Part shown: positions 37,817-48,681 of the stretch, one piece after another | How positions within the stretch are numbered: the stretch's first letter is position 1 | Layout of the letters: each line of letters starts with the position of its first letter | Assembly: GCF_022489065.1 (NCBI RefSeq) | Contig: NZ_JAKVTW010000001.1 | Coordinates: forward strand, 558,001 to 622,000 | DNA length: 64,000 bases | Reading direction: 5' to 3' | Source: Vreelandella neptunia | Lineage (GTDB): Bacteria > Pseudomonadota > Gammaproteobacteria > Pseudomonadales > Halomonadaceae | Program-made: the position numbers and the translations under genes | Notes under the pieces: model-generated | Told to the model about the DNA's origin: nothing | Seen by the model: the letters and a program-made list of their open reading frames with translations, nothing else | Database searches by the model: none

Positions 37817-39205
37817 ATGGTTCGAGTAGCGAAGGGAGTGACATTGGTCGTAGGGCTGGGGCTCTCCGGCCGGGCGATCTGCCGCCATTTGAGTCGCTTA
37901 AATGTGCCATATGTGGTGGCGGATACGCGGGCCGAACCGCCTGGACTTGATGATTTTCGCGCGGCGCATCCGGGGGTTGAAATTCACTGCGGCTCACTTA
38001 CCGCATTGGATCTGCAGGATGTCGAAGAAGTCGTTGTAAGTCCTGGGCTTGACCCGCGCATGCCGGGTTTGAAATCGCTGGCTGAGCAGATAAACCCTCG
38101 CACTGGAGAGCCTCGTGTCGTGGGTGAAATTGCCCTGTTCGTGCGTGCTGCCAATGCACCTATTGCAGCGATTACAGGTTCCAATGCCAAGTCGACAGTC
38201 ACCACGCTACTCGGTGAAATGGCCGCGGCAGCTGGCGTTAATGCCGCGGTTGGCGGGAATTTGGGCACTCCCGCGCTGGATCTGTTGGCCAGTCATCCCC
38301 ATGCAGGGCTCTATATTCTTGAGCTTTCCAGCTTCCAGCTTGAAACAACACCGCACCTAGGCGCAAGCTGCGCAGCATTTCTGAACCTTTCGGAAGATCA
38401 CCTTGATCGTCATGGTGATATGCAGGGCTATCGAACTGCAAAACAGCGTATTTTTATTGGTGCCCAACACGCAGTAGTAAATGCAGATGACGCTCTTACG
38501 TGGCCTGAGCACTCTGTTGGTCAACTGGCTTCTTTTTCTCATCGCCCACCGGTAAACGATGAGTGGGGGCTGGCGTATGACAACGGTAAGCTAATGTTAA
38601 TGCAAGGAACCAAGCCTTGGATCGCTGTTGATGAACTGACGATTACGGGGCAGCACAATTACGCAAATGCGCTGGCTACGCTGGCGATGGGGCAGGCATT
38701 AGGCTTTGCCGAAGCGCCCATGTGCAGTGCTTTACTGGCATTTAAAGGATTGGCGCACCGCAGTGAAGTGATCGCACGTATTAACGGTGTTACCTGGGTA
38801 AACGACACCAAGGGCACTAATGTAGGGGCAACCTTGGCAGCCATTAATGGCATTGGGGCTTCGTTGGATGGACGCTTGATTTTATTGGCAGGTGGCGTAG
38901 GCAAGGGGGCAGACTTTACGCCTTTGGCCAAACCTTTAAACGCGTGCGCGCGCCTTGTGCTGCTGTTTGGGCTGGATGCGCCGCGGTTAGCGGAGGCGCT
39001 GAAGGGCCATGTGGCGATTCAGCAGGTAGACGATATGACTCAGGCCATGCAAGCCGCCTTTGAGATTGCTCAACCAGGGGACTGCGTACTGTTGTCCCCC
39101 GCTTGCGCGAGTTTAGATCAGTTTGCCAATTATCAAGAGCGCGGCGAAGTGTTTCGCCGCTGGGTGCAGCAACTGGCCCACTCAATTGAGGGGGAGGCGC
39201 TATGA
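37817..39205 (+). CDS. murD: UDP-MurNAc-L-Ala:D-Glu ligase MurD
   Basis: 462 aa. The nucleotide-sugar part has LVVGLGLSGRAICRHL, the ATP motif is IAAITGSNAKSTVTTLLGEM (Gly-Ser-Asn-Ala-Lys-Ser instead of the more usual GTNGK), and WVNDTKGTNVGAT and LLSPACASLDQFANYQERG follow. GGGAG is 6 nt before ATG 37817; a GTG at 37814 is too near. Confidence 0.96.
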   Translation: MVRVAKGVTLVVGLGLSGRAICRHLSRLNVPYVVADTRAEPPGLDDFRAAHPGVEIHCGSLTALDLQDVEEVVVSPGLDPRMPGLKSLAEQINPRTGEPRVVGEIALFVRAANAPIAAITGSNAKSTVTTLLGEMAAAAGVNAAVGGNLGTPALDLLASHPHAGLYILELSSFQLETTPHLGASCAAFLNLSEDHLDRHGDMQGYRTAKQRIFIGAQHAVVNADDALTWPEHSVGQLASFSHRPPVNDEWGLAYDNGKLMLMQGTKPWIAVDELTITGQHNYANALATLAMGQALGFAEAPMCSALLAFKGLAHRSEVIARINGVTWVNDTKGTNVGATLAAINGIGASLDGRLILLAGGVGKGADFTPLAKPLNACARLVLLFGLDAPRLAEALKGHVAIQQVDDMTQAMQAAFEIAQPGDCVLLSPACASLDQFANYQERGEVFRRWVQQLAHSIEGEAL

Positions 39206-40383
39206 GTCGTTTTCAGCGCCTGCGTGCAGCTCTTACCACCCGTGACATGCCGTGCGATATTTGGCTGATATTAGCGGCGGTCGCCTTGGCGGGTTTAGGC
39301 TGGGTCATGGTCAGTTCGGCGTCGATTGGGTTGTTGGAAGATACCTACCACTACTCACGCCAGCACGGCATTTTCCTGGTGCTCGCCATTATGGCGTGCG
39401 TGTTTATGCTCTGTGTGCCCCTTGAAGTGTGGCGCCAGAATGCAGCGTTGATTCTCCTCGCCACTATTTTCCTTTTGATTCTAGTGCTGATGATTGGTCA
39501 AGAGATTAATGGCAGTAAGCGCTGGATAGCACTGCCGGGCCCACTGCCGAGTTTGCAGGTCTCTGAGTTTGCCAAAATCGGTCTGATTTTTTATATGGCG
39601 GCATTTATGTCGCGTTTTACCTATGACCTGCGCCGCCGTGCTTTTAGCATGTGGCGCCCTCTGGCGGTATTGGCGGTGCCTGCCAGCCTGCTGTTTTTAG
39701 CGCCTGACTTTGGTGGCATGGTCGTGTTTACCGTGTGCGTGATTGGGATGTTAATGATGAGCGGTGCATCGCTGGTGCTGTTGGGTGGCAGTGGGCTGCT
39801 GCTGGGCAGTGGGGCGGTCATGATGGTGGTGATCGAACCCTACCGGCTGGCGCGCTGGACAAGCTTTCTTGATCCCTGGGCGGATCAATTCGCCACCGGC
39901 TACCAGTTAACCCAGGCGCTAATTGCCTTTGGGCGTGGGCATGTAACAGGTACTGGCCTGGGTAATAGCGTACAAAAGCTGCACTATTTACCGGAGGCGC
40001 ATACCGACTTCATATTTGCGGTGATCGCCGAGGAGTTGGGAATGATCGGTGCGATTATCGTCGTACTCCTGTTTACGCTGTTTATTGCCCGCGCTATGTG
40101 GGTGGGTCGCAAAGCTGAGATGGCCGGGCATCTTTTTGGTGCTTATGTAAGCTACGGGATCGGTTTTATCGTTGCCGCACAGGCGTTTATTAATATGGCG
40201 GTAAGCTCCGGACTATTGCCAACTAAAGGCCTAACGCTGCCGCTAATGAGCTACGGTGGCTCTAGTCTGCTCGTGACGGGGGTTATGGTGGGGCTGCTGC
40301 TGCGCACAGATGCCGAAACCCGCCATCGGCCCCGGCGCGCATCCACCCCTTATAAAGCGCGTCATGAGCCGCGGTTATCGTAA
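39202..40383 (+). CDS. ftsW: Septal peptidoglycan glycosyltransferase FtsW
   Basis: 393 aa SEDS-family membrane protein with about ten segments. Conserved stretches include YHYSRQHGIFLVLAI, SLQVSEFAKIGLIFYMA, LPEAHTDFIFAVIAEELG with the catalytic Glu/Asp area, and PLMSYGGSSLLVT. It polymerises septal glycan strands with FtsI. ATG overlaps the murD end by 4 bases. Confidence 0.96.
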   Translation: MSRFQRLRAALTTRDMPCDIWLILAAVALAGLGWVMVSSASIGLLEDTYHYSRQHGIFLVLAIMACVFMLCVPLEVWRQNAALILLATIFLLILVLMIGQEINGSKRWIALPGPLPSLQVSEFAKIGLIFYMAAFMSRFTYDLRRRAFSMWRPLAVLAVPASLLFLAPDFGGMVVFTVCVIGMLMMSGASLVLLGGSGLLLGSGAVMMVVIEPYRLARWTSFLDPWADQFATGYQLTQALIAFGRGHVTGTGLGNSVQKLHYLPEAHTDFIFAVIAEELGMIGAIIVVLLFTLFIARAMWVGRKAEMAGHLFGAYVSYGIGFIVAAQAFINMAVSSGLLPTKGLTLPLMSYGGSSLLVTGVMVGLLLRTDAETRHRPRRASTPYKARHEPRLS

Positions 40384-40416
40384 CTTTATGCCGCTTGTTG
40401 TTATCAGGAGTTTGAT

Positions 40417-41514
40417 GTGAAGACGAACGTTAGGCGACGAGTGCTGATAATGGCAGGTGGTACCGGTGGCCACGTGTTTCCTGCGCTTTCACTTGCCAAA
40501 GCACTGCAAGCACAGCAGGTCGACGTTGAGTGGTTAGGGAGCCCCAGGGGCATTGAGAATCGCCTGGTGCCCGACGCAAATATTACCCTGCATACCATTG
40601 CGGTTAGCGGGCTGCGCGGCAATGGTATGACGGGTTGGCTTAAAGCACCGCTGAATCTTAGCCGTGCCATTTTACAGTCCCGCGCCGTTATCCGCGATTT
40701 TAAGCCCGATGTGGTAGTTGGCTTGGGTGGCTTTGCCAGTGGCCCGGGTGGCTTGGCGGCCTGGTTGACGCGCGTTCCCCTGGTTATTCATGAACAGAAC
40801 GCTGTAGCAGGACTAACCAATCGCGTTTTATCGCGCTTAGCTAAGCGTACTTACGCCGCCTTTCCAGAAGCATTTGGCACCCGAGCCGAAGTAATAGGCA
40901 ACCCTGTGCGTGACGATATTGCCGCTTTGGGCAGTACGCCGCGGGATGCTGAAACACTGGCCTCGCGTCCTCTTCGCTTACTGGTGGTAGGAGGCTCGTT
41001 AGGCGCCGTGGCGCTTAACGAGCGCTTGGCGCCCGCCCTTGCTGCACTGCCTATTGAGCAGCGCCCAGAGGTGCGTCATCAGGCGGGCAAAGACCGTGAA
41101 GCGACCACTGCTGACAATTATCAGCAGCACGGTGTAATTGCCGACGTTAGCCCCTTTATTGATGATATGGCCGCCGCCTACGCGTGGGCCGATTTAGTAG
41201 TATGCCGCTCTGGCGCGCTTACCGTTGCGGAGTTAGCCGCAGCGGCGAAGCCAGCGCTACTGGTACCTTTTCCTTTCGCCGTCGATGACCATCAACGAAT
41301 CAATGCACAGGTATTAGTCAAAGCAGGTGCTGCAAAGTGCGTTGTACAGTCTGAGCTGACCGTTGAGCGTTTAAGCGAATTTTTAAATGAATTACTCGTC
41401 CCAAACACCTTAGCTGCGATGGCGGCGAAAGCTCGTCAGGCAGCGTATTTAGACGCTACCAAGCGCCTAGCTGAGGGGTGTTTGGCGATGGTGCCGTTAG
41501 GAGACTCTGCGTGA
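40417..41514 (+). CDS. murG: Lipid II synthase MurG
   Basis: 365 aa GT28 transferase. [19 protein letters not shown] is the N-terminal Gly-rich motif, [13 protein letters not shown] and [15 protein letters not shown] follow, and [14 protein letters not shown] and [15 protein letters not shown] bind UDP-GlcNAc. Start is GTG 40417 with AGGAG 6 nt upstream; the ATG at 40415 is out of frame. Its end overlaps murC by GTGA. Confidence 0.96.
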   Translation: MKTNVRRRVLIMAGGTGGHVFPALSLAKALQAQQVDVEWLGSPRGIENRLVPDANITLHTIAVSGLRGNGMTGWLKAPLNLSRAILQSRAVIRDFKPDVVVGLGGFASGPGGLAAWLTRVPLVIHEQNAVAGLTNRVLSRLAKRTYAAFPEAFGTRAEVIGNPVRDDIAALGSTPRDAETLASRPLRLLVVGGSLGAVALNERLAPALAALPIEQRPEVRHQAGKDREATTADNYQQHGVIADVSPFIDDMAAAYAWADLVVCRSGALTVAELAAAAKPALLVPFPFAVDDHQRINAQVLVKAGAAKCVVQSELTVERLSEFLNELLVPNTLAAMAAKARQAAYLDATKRLAEGCLAMVPLGDSA

Positions 41515-42980
41515 CCGATACAGACAAAAGCATGACACCAACAGGTGGTAAAACCGCTGGCCCGGGTATGCGTCGAATTCGACACATTCATTTTGTCGGC
41601 ATCGGTGGCGCCGGGATGTGCGGTATCGCAGAGGTATTGGCTAATCAGGGCTATACCGTTAGCGGTAGTGACATGAAAAACTCATCCGTCGTTGAGCGGT
41701 TGCGTCAATGCGGGGTATGCGTCGCGATCGGTCACGCTGAAGCAAACGTTGAAAGCGCTGATGTGGTGGTCGTATCCAGCGCCATTGATGAGACCAATCC
41801 AGAAATCCGTTGGGCCCATGAGCATCGTGTGCCGGTGGTTCGTCGGGCAGAAATGCTCGCTGAGCTAATGCGCTTTCGCCACGGTATCGCCGTGGCAGGC
41901 ACTCATGGCAAAACCACAACGACCAGTTTAACCGCAACGCTGTTGGCGGAAGGGGGGTTGGACCCCACCTTCGTGATCGGCGGTAAGCTGACCAGTGCCG
42001 GTGCTAATGCGCGGTTAGGCGAAGGTGACTATCTGGTTGCCGAAGCAGACGAATCCGATGCATCGTTTTTGCACCTACAGCCAATGGTATCAATTGTTAC
42101 CAATATTGATGCTGACCATATGGCGACCTATGGCGGCGACTTCGAGCGTCTGAAAAGTACCTTTATCGAATTCCTGCATAATTTGCCGTTCTACGGGTTG
42201 GCAGTGCTATGTATTGATGATCCGCACGTGCGCGTACTGTGTGATCAGGTGAAGCGACAGTTTGTTACCTATGGCTTTGATAGCGATGCCGATTATCGCA
42301 TTGTTGATTTTGCTCAGCGTGGCGGAGAGGTTTCGTTCACCGCGTTACGCCCAGGCGGCGCGGAGCCACTAACGGTTCGTCTGGCAATGCCTGGTCGCCA
42401 CAATGCCTTGAATGCGATGGCCGCAATTGTCGTGGCCACTGATGCAGGCGTCAGCGACAGCGCGATATTAAGCGGGTTGGCGAGCTTTGCAGGCGTGGGT
42501 CGACGATTTCAGGTACATGGGCATTTCCCTGCGCCAAAAGGGGAGGGCGAGATCATGCTGGTGGATGACTATGGTCACCACCCCCGTGAGGTCGATATGG
42601 TTATCCAGGCGGTACGCGCTGGCTGGCCCGATCGCCGTTTAGTCATGCTTTATCAGCCTCACCGCTATAGCCGTACCCGCGATTTATACGAAGATTTTGT
42701 CCGCGTGCTTTCTCAAGTCGATACGCTTGTGCTGCTAGATGTTTACAGCGCCGGTGAAGCCGTTATTCCTGGTGCCGAAGGAAGAACGTTGGCTGGCTCA
42801 ATTCGCCAGCGGGGTGAGGTCGACCCGCTGTTTGTTGAGCACAAACATGAATTGCCTGTGCTATTAGCCAACGTGTTACGTCCAGGCGATATTTTAATTA
42901 CCCAGGGTGCCGGTGATGTGGGGGGGATTTCCCTGCGACTGGCACAGGCACAGCTAGCGATGAACGAGGTAGATCTGTGA
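41511..42980 (+). CDS. murC: UDP-MurNAc:L-alanine ligase MurC
   Basis: 489 aa from GTG 41511, with AGGAG 7 nt upstream. [28 protein letters not shown] is the UDP-sugar site, [18 protein letters not shown] the ATP motif, and [18 protein letters not shown] the C-terminal domain. It adds the first amino acid of the stem peptide. It overlaps both murG and ddlB. Confidence 0.96.
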   Translation: MTDTDKSMTPTGGKTAGPGMRRIRHIHFVGIGGAGMCGIAEVLANQGYTVSGSDMKNSSVVERLRQCGVCVAIGHAEANVESADVVVVSSAIDETNPEIRWAHEHRVPVVRRAEMLAELMRFRHGIAVAGTHGKTTTTSLTATLLAEGGLDPTFVIGGKLTSAGANARLGEGDYLVAEADESDASFLHLQPMVSIVTNIDADHMATYGGDFERLKSTFIEFLHNLPFYGLAVLCIDDPHVRVLCDQVKRQFVTYGFDSDADYRIVDFAQRGGEVSFTALRPGGAEPLTVRLAMPGRHNALNAMAAIVVATDAGVSDSAILSGLASFAGVGRRFQVHGHFPAPKGEGEIMLVDDYGHHPREVDMVIQAVRAGWPDRRLVMLYQPHRYSRTRDLYEDFVRVLSQVDTLVLLDVYSAGEAVIPGAEGRTLAGSIRQRGEVDPLFVEHKHELPVLLANVLRPGDILITQGAGDVGGISLRLAQAQLAMNEVDL

Positions 42981-43918
42981 GCGTTGACGTAACAACCCGC
43001 GAGTCTCGAGGAAAAGTCGTTGTCGTCTATGGCGGTACGTCTGCCGAACGCGAGGTGTCGCTTAAAAGCGGCGCTGCAATCCTTGAGGCCCTTCAACGTA
43101 AGGGCGTTGATGCCTGTGGTTACGATCCCCGGGAAAAGGGATTGGTGGGTTTAGAGCAGTTGGCTCCCTCCGTGGTCTTCGTTGCCCTGCACGGGCGTGG
43201 CGGTGAGGACGGCACGCTACAGGGGGCACTGGAGTTGCTCAATATCCCTTATACCGGTAGCGGTGTGCTTGCTTCAGCGCTGGGCATGGATAAGCAGCGT
43301 ACCAAGCAGGTATGGAGTGCGGTAGGGCTGCCTACGCCAGAAAGCATTATGCTGGATGCCGCTTCGGACTGGTCAGCGGTAGTCGCAAAGCTAGGCTTAC
43401 CGCTCATTGTAAAGCCTGTACATGAAGGCTCAACGTTGGGTATTAGTATTGTTAAAAGTCAGGCAGCGCTTGAAGCAGCCTATCAAGAGGCAGCACAGTT
43501 CGACGCGAGAGTGATGGCGGAGCGCTTTATAGTGGGCGACGAATACACGGTTGCGCTATTAGGTGACCAAGTACTGCCGGCCATCCGTGTGGAAGTGCCA
43601 GGTGGTTTCTACGACTACGAAGCCAAATATATCGCTAACACCACCCAATACCATTTGCCATGTGGCTTATCTAGCGAGCTTGAAGAGGCGTTGGCTGTGC
43701 TCTGTCAGCAAGCGTTTACCGCAATTGGCGGCGTTGGCTGGGGGCGTGTAGATGTTATGCACGATAGCGAAGGACGCTTTTGGCTATTGGAAGTCAATAC
43801 AGTGCCGGGCATGACAGATCATAGCCTCGTCCCCCAAGCGGCGGCGCATGCGGGTATCACGTTTGACGAGCTGGTGATGGAAATATTGAATACCGCTGGT
43901 GAGCAGTTATCGCTATGA
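42977..43918 (+). CDS. ddlB: D-alanine:D-alanine ligase DdlB
   Basis: 313 aa ATP-grasp ligase. [17 protein letters not shown] is near the start, [13 protein letters not shown] follows, then [18 protein letters not shown], and [20 protein letters not shown] near the end. It supplies D-Ala-D-Ala for MurF. GTG start overlaps the murC stop (GTGA). Confidence 0.96.
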   Translation: MSVDVTTRESRGKVVVVYGGTSAEREVSLKSGAAILEALQRKGVDACGYDPREKGLVGLEQLAPSVVFVALHGRGGEDGTLQGALELLNIPYTGSGVLASALGMDKQRTKQVWSAVGLPTPESIMLDAASDWSAVVAKLGLPLIVKPVHEGSTLGISIVKSQAALEAAYQEAAQFDARVMAERFIVGDEYTVALLGDQVLPAIRVEVPGGFYDYEAKYIANTTQYHLPCGLSSELEEALAVLCQQAFTAIGGVGWGRVDVMHDSEGRFWLLEVNTVPGMTDHSLVPQAAAHAGITFDELVMEILNTAGEQLSL

Positions 43919-43942
43919 CGAGTTTGTTATGAACGGTGCCAT

Positions 43943-44656
43943 ATGAAAAGGCGTAATGCTTGGTTGGGAATTATCTTGCTGGCCTTGCTGATGGGCGCCG
44001 GTGGGCGGGCGCTGTGGCTGTGGTTGGATCGTCCGATCGAACGTGTCTCTATTCGCGGAGAGTGGGAATATGTGAGCGCCGACTACCTTCGCACTCAGTT
44101 GGCGCCTCTGGTGGTTGATGCCACTTGGCTGTCGGCCGACCTGGGTGAGCTGCGCGACCGAGCACTTCAAGTAGGCTGGCTAAACGAAGTGCGCATTAGC
44201 CGCGAGTGGCCTAATGCATTAGTGTTTGAGCTAATTGAGCAACAGCCCGTCGCGCGCTGGAATGATGATTTCTTGCTTAATCCTGAAGGTGAGCCTTTCG
44301 CATTTGCACCATTAAACCCGCCGTCGGGTTTGCCTGATATGGCAGGCCCTGCCGGTAGCAGCGAAGAAGTGTTGGAGTACTATCATCGATTATTGCCACA
44401 CTTTACTCAGTTGTCACTCGATCTTACTCAACTTCGTTTAGAGCCACGCGGTGCTTGGCGGCTGCAATTAAATGACGGCGCTTGGGTGATGTTAGGGCGT
44501 CGTCAGCATGAAGTTCGATTGGCACGTTTATCTGCTTCATGGCAAAGAGAGTTATACTCTCTTGGGGATCAGATTCGCTATATAGATCTACGTTACCCTA
44601 ATGGTGTCGCTGTTGCGTGGCATGGAGAAAGTGAATTTGCTGTGCAAGATGAGTAA
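43943..44656 (+). CDS. ftsQ: Cell division protein FtsQ
   Basis: 237 aa. One membrane segment (AWLGIILLALLMGAGGRALWLWL) is followed by a POTRA domain (PIERVSIRGEWEYVSADYLRTQLAPLV) and the FtsQ beta domain with LRLEPRGAWRLQLNDGAWVMLGR. It bridges early and late divisome parts through FtsBL. After it comes a 313-bp gap before ftsA. Confidence 0.92.
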   Translation: MKRRNAWLGIILLALLMGAGGRALWLWLDRPIERVSIRGEWEYVSADYLRTQLAPLVVDATWLSADLGELRDRALQVGWLNEVRISREWPNALVFELIEQQPVARWNDDFLLNPEGEPFAFAPLNPPSGLPDMAGPAGSSEEVLEYYHRLLPHFTQLSLDLTQLRLEPRGAWRLQLNDGAWVMLGRRQHEVRLARLSASWQRELYSLGDQIRYIDLRYPNGVAVAWHGESEFAVQDE

Positions 44657-44969
44657 CTCTTCTATTACTTGATGCAAATAAGGTGTAAAAGTGAGTGGTT
44701 GCCATCGTTGAAAAAGCCAATAATCGGCTTTAAATTACCTTTAATAGCTATTATTTTGGGTTCGTACTAGTCGTATTGCGACTATTGTTTCTATACTATG
44801 GGCCAGATGATGATTAAGTGGTTTTAAATTTCAGCTATTTGTACTTAGTTAGTGTCTGAAAAAAGCCACTGTTTATTTCGGGTAGTACGCCTTCAATGTT
44901 AAGCGTTGGATTAAGCGCCACCCTATTAATATTTATTTTTAACAATGACGCAAGGAGATTTACCGACTC
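44657..44969. promoter_or_regulatory. AT-rich intergenic region between ftsQ and ftsA
   Basis: 313 bp without a gene, unusual in a cluster where most borders overlap. It holds a perfect inverted repeat TAGTCG-TATTG-CGACTA (44768-44784) followed by a -10-like TATACT at 44792-44797. An AAGGAG at 44951-44956 lies 13 nt before the ftsA ATG. A promoter for ftsA-ftsZ here is likely; the inverted repeat could be an operator. Confidence 0.5.
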
Positions 44970-46259
44970 ATGGCAGGCTCACCCAACGCATCCAATATGG
45001 TGGTCGGGCTGGACATAGGAACGTCCAAGGTCGTCGCGATAGTCGGTCAACCCACCGATGACGGCGGAATTGAAATTGCCGGTATTGGCTCGCACCCCTC
45101 ACGTGGTATGAAGCGTGGCGTTGTGATCAATATCGAATCTACGGTTCAGTCCATCCAGCGGGCCGTGGAAGAAGCCGAGTTGATGGCTGGCTGTGATATT
45201 CATTCGGTATATGTAGGCGTGGCCGGTAGTCATATTAGTTCAATGAACTCTGATGGCGTTGTGGCTATTAAAGAGCGTGAAGTGACGCCTTCCGATATTG
45301 AGCGCGTTATCGATTCTGCTCGTGCCCGCGCTATCTCTGAGGGTCAGCGTGTGTTGCATGTGCTACCTCAAGAGTTTTCAATTGATGCTCAGGGCGGAAT
45401 TCGTGAGCCGCTGGGTATGTCCGGCGTGCGTTTGGAAGCTCAGGTGCATTTGGTCACGGCGGCTTTGAACGCAGTTCAAAATATTGAAAAATGTGTTCGT
45501 CGATGCGGGTTGGAAGTAGATGCTATTATTTTAGAGCAGCTTGCCTCAAGCATGGCAGTGCTGACCGAAGATGAGCGTGAGTTGGGCGTCTGTATGGTGG
45601 ATATTGGTGGCGGAACAACCGATATGGCGATTTTCAGCGAAGGTGCCATACGCCACACGGCCGTTATTCCTATTGCTGGTGATCAAGTCACTAACGATAT
45701 TGCCATGGCCCTGCGAACACCCACGCAGCACGCTGAAGAAATTAAAGTGAAATATGCTTGCGCGCTCACACACTTAGCCGCAAGCGATGAAATGATTAAA
45801 GTACCTAGTGTAGGGGATCGTCCTGCGCGTGATCTATCACGTCAAGCGCTCGCTGAAGTGGTTGAGCCGCGTTACGAAGAGCTGTTTACACTAATAAGAG
45901 ATGAGTTGCGCCGAAGTGGCTATGAAGACATGGTGGCTGCCGGGATAGTGCTTACCGGTGGAACCTCGCGTATGGAAGGAGTTAGCGAATTGGCGGAAGA
46001 GATTTTTCATATGCCGGTTCGCATCGCATGTCCGCAGAATGTAAGAGGTTTGGCGGACGTCGTTCGTAATCCTATTTATGCGACGGGCGTTGGTCTGCTG
46101 CATTATGCCTTGCAGGAAACGCGTCATGGGCAAGGCCTAAAAAGCCACGGGGGAGTCGTTGCAGCCCATAAGGGTCGTAATGAACTTGCCCGGCGTGATA
46201 TCAAGGAAGACCATTCGGCGCTGGCAAGAATTAAAGGCTGGTTCAAAGGAAATTTCTGA
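44970..46259 (+). CDS. ftsA: Cell division actin-like protein FtsA
   Basis: 429 aa actin fold. [17 protein letters not shown] is the phosphate-1 motif, [17 protein letters not shown] phosphate-2, and [20 protein letters not shown] follows. The end [13 protein letters not shown] is the amphipathic membrane helix. It tethers FtsZ to the membrane and signals to FtsN. ftsZ starts 34 bp after its stop. Confidence 0.97.
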   Translation: MAGSPNASNMVVGLDIGTSKVVAIVGQPTDDGGIEIAGIGSHPSRGMKRGVVINIESTVQSIQRAVEEAELMAGCDIHSVYVGVAGSHISSMNSDGVVAIKEREVTPSDIERVIDSARARAISEGQRVLHVLPQEFSIDAQGGIREPLGMSGVRLEAQVHLVTAALNAVQNIEKCVRRCGLEVDAIILEQLASSMAVLTEDERELGVCMVDIGGGTTDMAIFSEGAIRHTAVIPIAGDQVTNDIAMALRTPTQHAEEIKVKYACALTHLAASDEMIKVPSVGDRPARDLSRQALAEVVEPRYEELFTLIRDELRRSGYEDMVAAGIVLTGGTSRMEGVSELAEEIFHMPVRIACPQNVRGLADVVRNPIYATGVGLLHYALQETRHGQGLKSHGGVVAAHKGRNELARRDIKEDHSALARIKGWFKGNF

Positions 46260-46293
46260 CAGGGCCGCAAGCGCGGTTCAGGAGACGGGGCTT

Positions 46294-47472
46294 ATGTTCG
46301 AATTGGTAGATAACGCACCCTCGAGCAGTGCGGTCATCAAAGTGGTTGGTGTTGGCGGCGGTGGCGGCAATGCTGTTAACCACATGGTCGAAAGCAATAT
46401 TGAAGGCGTTGAGTTTATCTGCGCTAACACTGATGCTCAGGCGCTTAAACGCTGTTCAGCGAAAACCGTGCTGCAGTTGGGTAGCGAAATCACTAAAGGA
46501 TTAGGCGCAGGTGCCAATCCCGACGTGGGTCGTCAGGCAGCTATGGAAGACCGCGAGCGTATCGCGGAATTGCTGGTCGGCGCCGATATGGTGTTTATCA
46601 CTGCTGGTATGGGCGGTGGCACCGGTACTGGTGGTGCGCCCGTGGTGGCTCAGGTCGCTAAAGAGCTTGGGATTCTCACCGTTGCAGTGGTGACTCGTCC
46701 CTTCCCCTTCGAAGGGCCGAAGCGTATGCGCGCCGCTGAAGAGGGTATGAAAGAGCTCTCCGAGCACGTTGATTCACTGATCACTATCCCTAACGAGAAA
46801 CTGCTTTCCGTGCTGGGCAAAAACGCGACGCTGTTAACTGCTTTCAGCGCGGCGAACGATGTGTTGCTGGGTGCTGTGCAGGGTATTGCAGAGCTGATTA
46901 CCAGCCCAGGTATCATCAACGTCGACTTTGCCGATGTGCGCACCGTGATGTCCGAAATGGGTATGGCGATGATGGGTACCGGTGGGGCAACGGGCGAAAA
47001 TCGTGCTCGCGAAGCTGCCGAAAAAGCTATTCGCAGTCCGCTGCTGGAAGATATCGATCTTCATGGCGCGCGCGGTATCTTGGTTAACATCACCGCTGGT
47101 CCCGATTTATCAATCGGTGAGTTCAATGATGTTGGCGCTACCGTTCAAGAGTTTGCTTCTCCGGATGCGACTATTGTGGTGGGCACCTCCATTGACATGG
47201 AGATGTCTGATGAGCTTCGCGTCACGGTTGTTGCCGCAGGCTTAGATGGACAGAAAGCTAAAACCACCGCACGCGAACCGGCACGCCGTTCAGCGGCTGA
47301 ATCAACATCCGATTATCGCAAAATGCAGCAACCTACGGTTATGCGTCAGCAGGCGACAGCGCGTGCTGAAGCACCCGAAGCTGCCGCTAAACCTCGTCCT
47401 GAGAAGCGTCGCTCTACTGAAGCCGATGACTATTTGGACATCCCCGCGTTTCTACGCCGCCAGGCGGATTGA
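46294..47472 (+). CDS. ftsZ: Cell division tubulin-like GTPase FtsZ
   Basis: 392 aa. The tubulin signature GGGTGTGG is at residues 107-114, the T7 loop is NVDFADVR, and the C-terminal peptide [15 protein letters not shown] binds FtsA, ZipA and MinC. It builds the Z ring. AGGAGA precedes ATG 46294; a frame open to 46159 lies inside ftsA in another frame. Confidence 0.98.
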   Translation: MFELVDNAPSSSAVIKVVGVGGGGGNAVNHMVESNIEGVEFICANTDAQALKRCSAKTVLQLGSEITKGLGAGANPDVGRQAAMEDRERIAELLVGADMVFITAGMGGGTGTGGAPVVAQVAKELGILTVAVVTRPFPFEGPKRMRAAEEGMKELSEHVDSLITIPNEKLLSVLGKNATLLTAFSAANDVLLGAVQGIAELITSPGIINVDFADVRTVMSEMGMAMMGTGGATGENRAREAAEKAIRSPLLEDIDLHGARGILVNITAGPDLSIGEFNDVGATVQEFASPDATIVVGTSIDMEMSDELRVTVVAAGLDGQKAKTTAREPARRSAAESTSDYRKMQQPTVMRQQATARAEAPEAAAKPRPEKRRSTEADDYLDIPAFLRRQAD

Positions 47473-47502
47473 TTCTCGATAACAGTCTCACTGTAACCGC
47501 GG

Positions 47503-47531
47503 GCGAGCGTTTTATTGGCTAAAACGCTCGC
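47503..47531 (+). terminator. Hairpin between ftsZ and lpxC
   Basis: GCGAGCGTTTT (47503-47513) and AAAACGCTCGC (47521-47531) are perfect 11-bp arms with an ATTGGCT loop. The following sequence (TTGCTGTT) is only modestly T-rich, so termination may be partial, letting some transcripts reach lpxC. Confidence 0.75.
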
Positions 47532-47607
47532 TTGCTGTTAAAGTGAACACTGTTTGATAACTTTTTCCCCTGCGGTTATTACCGTCATCAGAGTTCGGCT
47601 ACTATCC

Positions 47608-48519
47608 ATGATCAGACAACGCACCCTACAAAACGTCATTCGTGCCACCGGAGTGGGCCTGCATTCAGGCAAAAAAGTTCATTTAGCTCTGCGTCCGGCG
47701 CCGGCCAATACTGGGATTGTGTTTGTTAGAACCGATCTGGATCCCGTTGTACACGTACCGGCTCGAGCTGAGTTGGTTGAAGATACCAAGCTTTGTACTG
47801 CTCTGGTTTCAAACGGGGTTAAAGTAGCGACCGTTGAACACTTGATGTCCGCGTTTGCTGGATTGGGCATTGATAATGCGTACGTGGACGTCAGCGAACC
47901 TGAAGTTCCCATTATGGATGGCAGCGCTAGCCCGTTTGTCTTCTTGATTCAGTCGGCGGGTATTCTAGAGCAGGATGCTGCTAAGAAGTTTATTCGCATC
48001 AAGCACCGTGTCGCGGTGACTGATGGTGATAAAGAGGCTGTTTTCTTACCTCATCAGGGCTTTAAAGTCTCTTTTGCTATTGATTTTGACCACCCCGTTT
48101 TCGAGCAGCAGAAGCAGACAGCGCTGATTGATTTTTCGACGACCTCCTTTGTCAAAGAAGTGTCACGGGCTCGTACTTTTGGTTTTATGCGCGATCTAGA
48201 GTTCTTGCGCTCTAACAATCTGGCGTTAGGTGGCAGTTTAGACAACGCTATCGTGGTAGACGATTACCGTATCGTTAACGAAGGCGGTCTCCGTTACGAA
48301 GATGAGTTTGTTAAGCACAAAGTGTTGGATGCCATCGGTGACTTGTACCAGTTGGGCTATAGCCTCATTGGTGAGTTCCGTGGTGTTAAGTCAGGGCATG
48401 CGCTGAATAATCAACTGTGCCGTGAGTTGATGGCGCAACCCGATGCCTATGAAATTGTGACGTTTGAAGAAGATAAAGCAGTGGCGCCGATCTCTTACGC
48501 AGCGCCCGCTATGGCGTAA
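47608..48519 (+). CDS. lpxC: UDP-3-O-acyl-N-acetylglucosamine deacetylase LpxC
   Basis: 303 aa zinc enzyme. It removes the acetyl group from UDP-3-O-acyl-GlcNAc, the first committed lipid A step. The zinc ligands are His78 ([11 protein letters not shown]), and His237 and Asp241 of HKVLD; His264 is the catalytic histidine. ATG 47608 fits the family start ([21 protein letters not shown]), though the binding site is weak. In E. coli LpxC is degraded by FtsH through its C-terminus. Confidence 0.97.
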   Translation: MIRQRTLQNVIRATGVGLHSGKKVHLALRPAPANTGIVFVRTDLDPVVHVPARAELVEDTKLCTALVSNGVKVATVEHLMSAFAGLGIDNAYVDVSEPEVPIMDGSASPFVFLIQSAGILEQDAAKKFIRIKHRVAVTDGDKEAVFLPHQGFKVSFAIDFDHPVFEQQKQTALIDFSTTSFVKEVSRARTFGFMRDLEFLRSNNLALGGSLDNAIVVDDYRIVNEGGLRYEDEFVKHKVLDAIGDLYQLGYSLIGEFRGVKSGHALNNQLCRELMAQPDAYEIVTFEEDKAVAPISYAAPAMA

Positions 48520-48600
48520 TGTGTCGACTCTCAATGGTTATTCTGCTGGCTGTGTCATTGATGAGCTAAGCTAACCGCAGACACATAGCTAAACACTGTT

Positions 48601-48636
48601 ATAAAGCATCGCTTAGGCGGTGCTTTATGCGTTTTT
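48601..48636 (+). terminator. Intrinsic terminator after lpxC
   Basis: ATAAAGCATCGC pairs with GCGGTGCTTTAT (one G-U pair) around TTAG; GCGTTTTT follows. It lies before the convergent dciA stop. Confidence 0.82.
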
Positions 48637-48681
48637 AAGCGTAACAATGAAGAAGGTTTTTTCTCAGCCAGCTGTAGGTAT

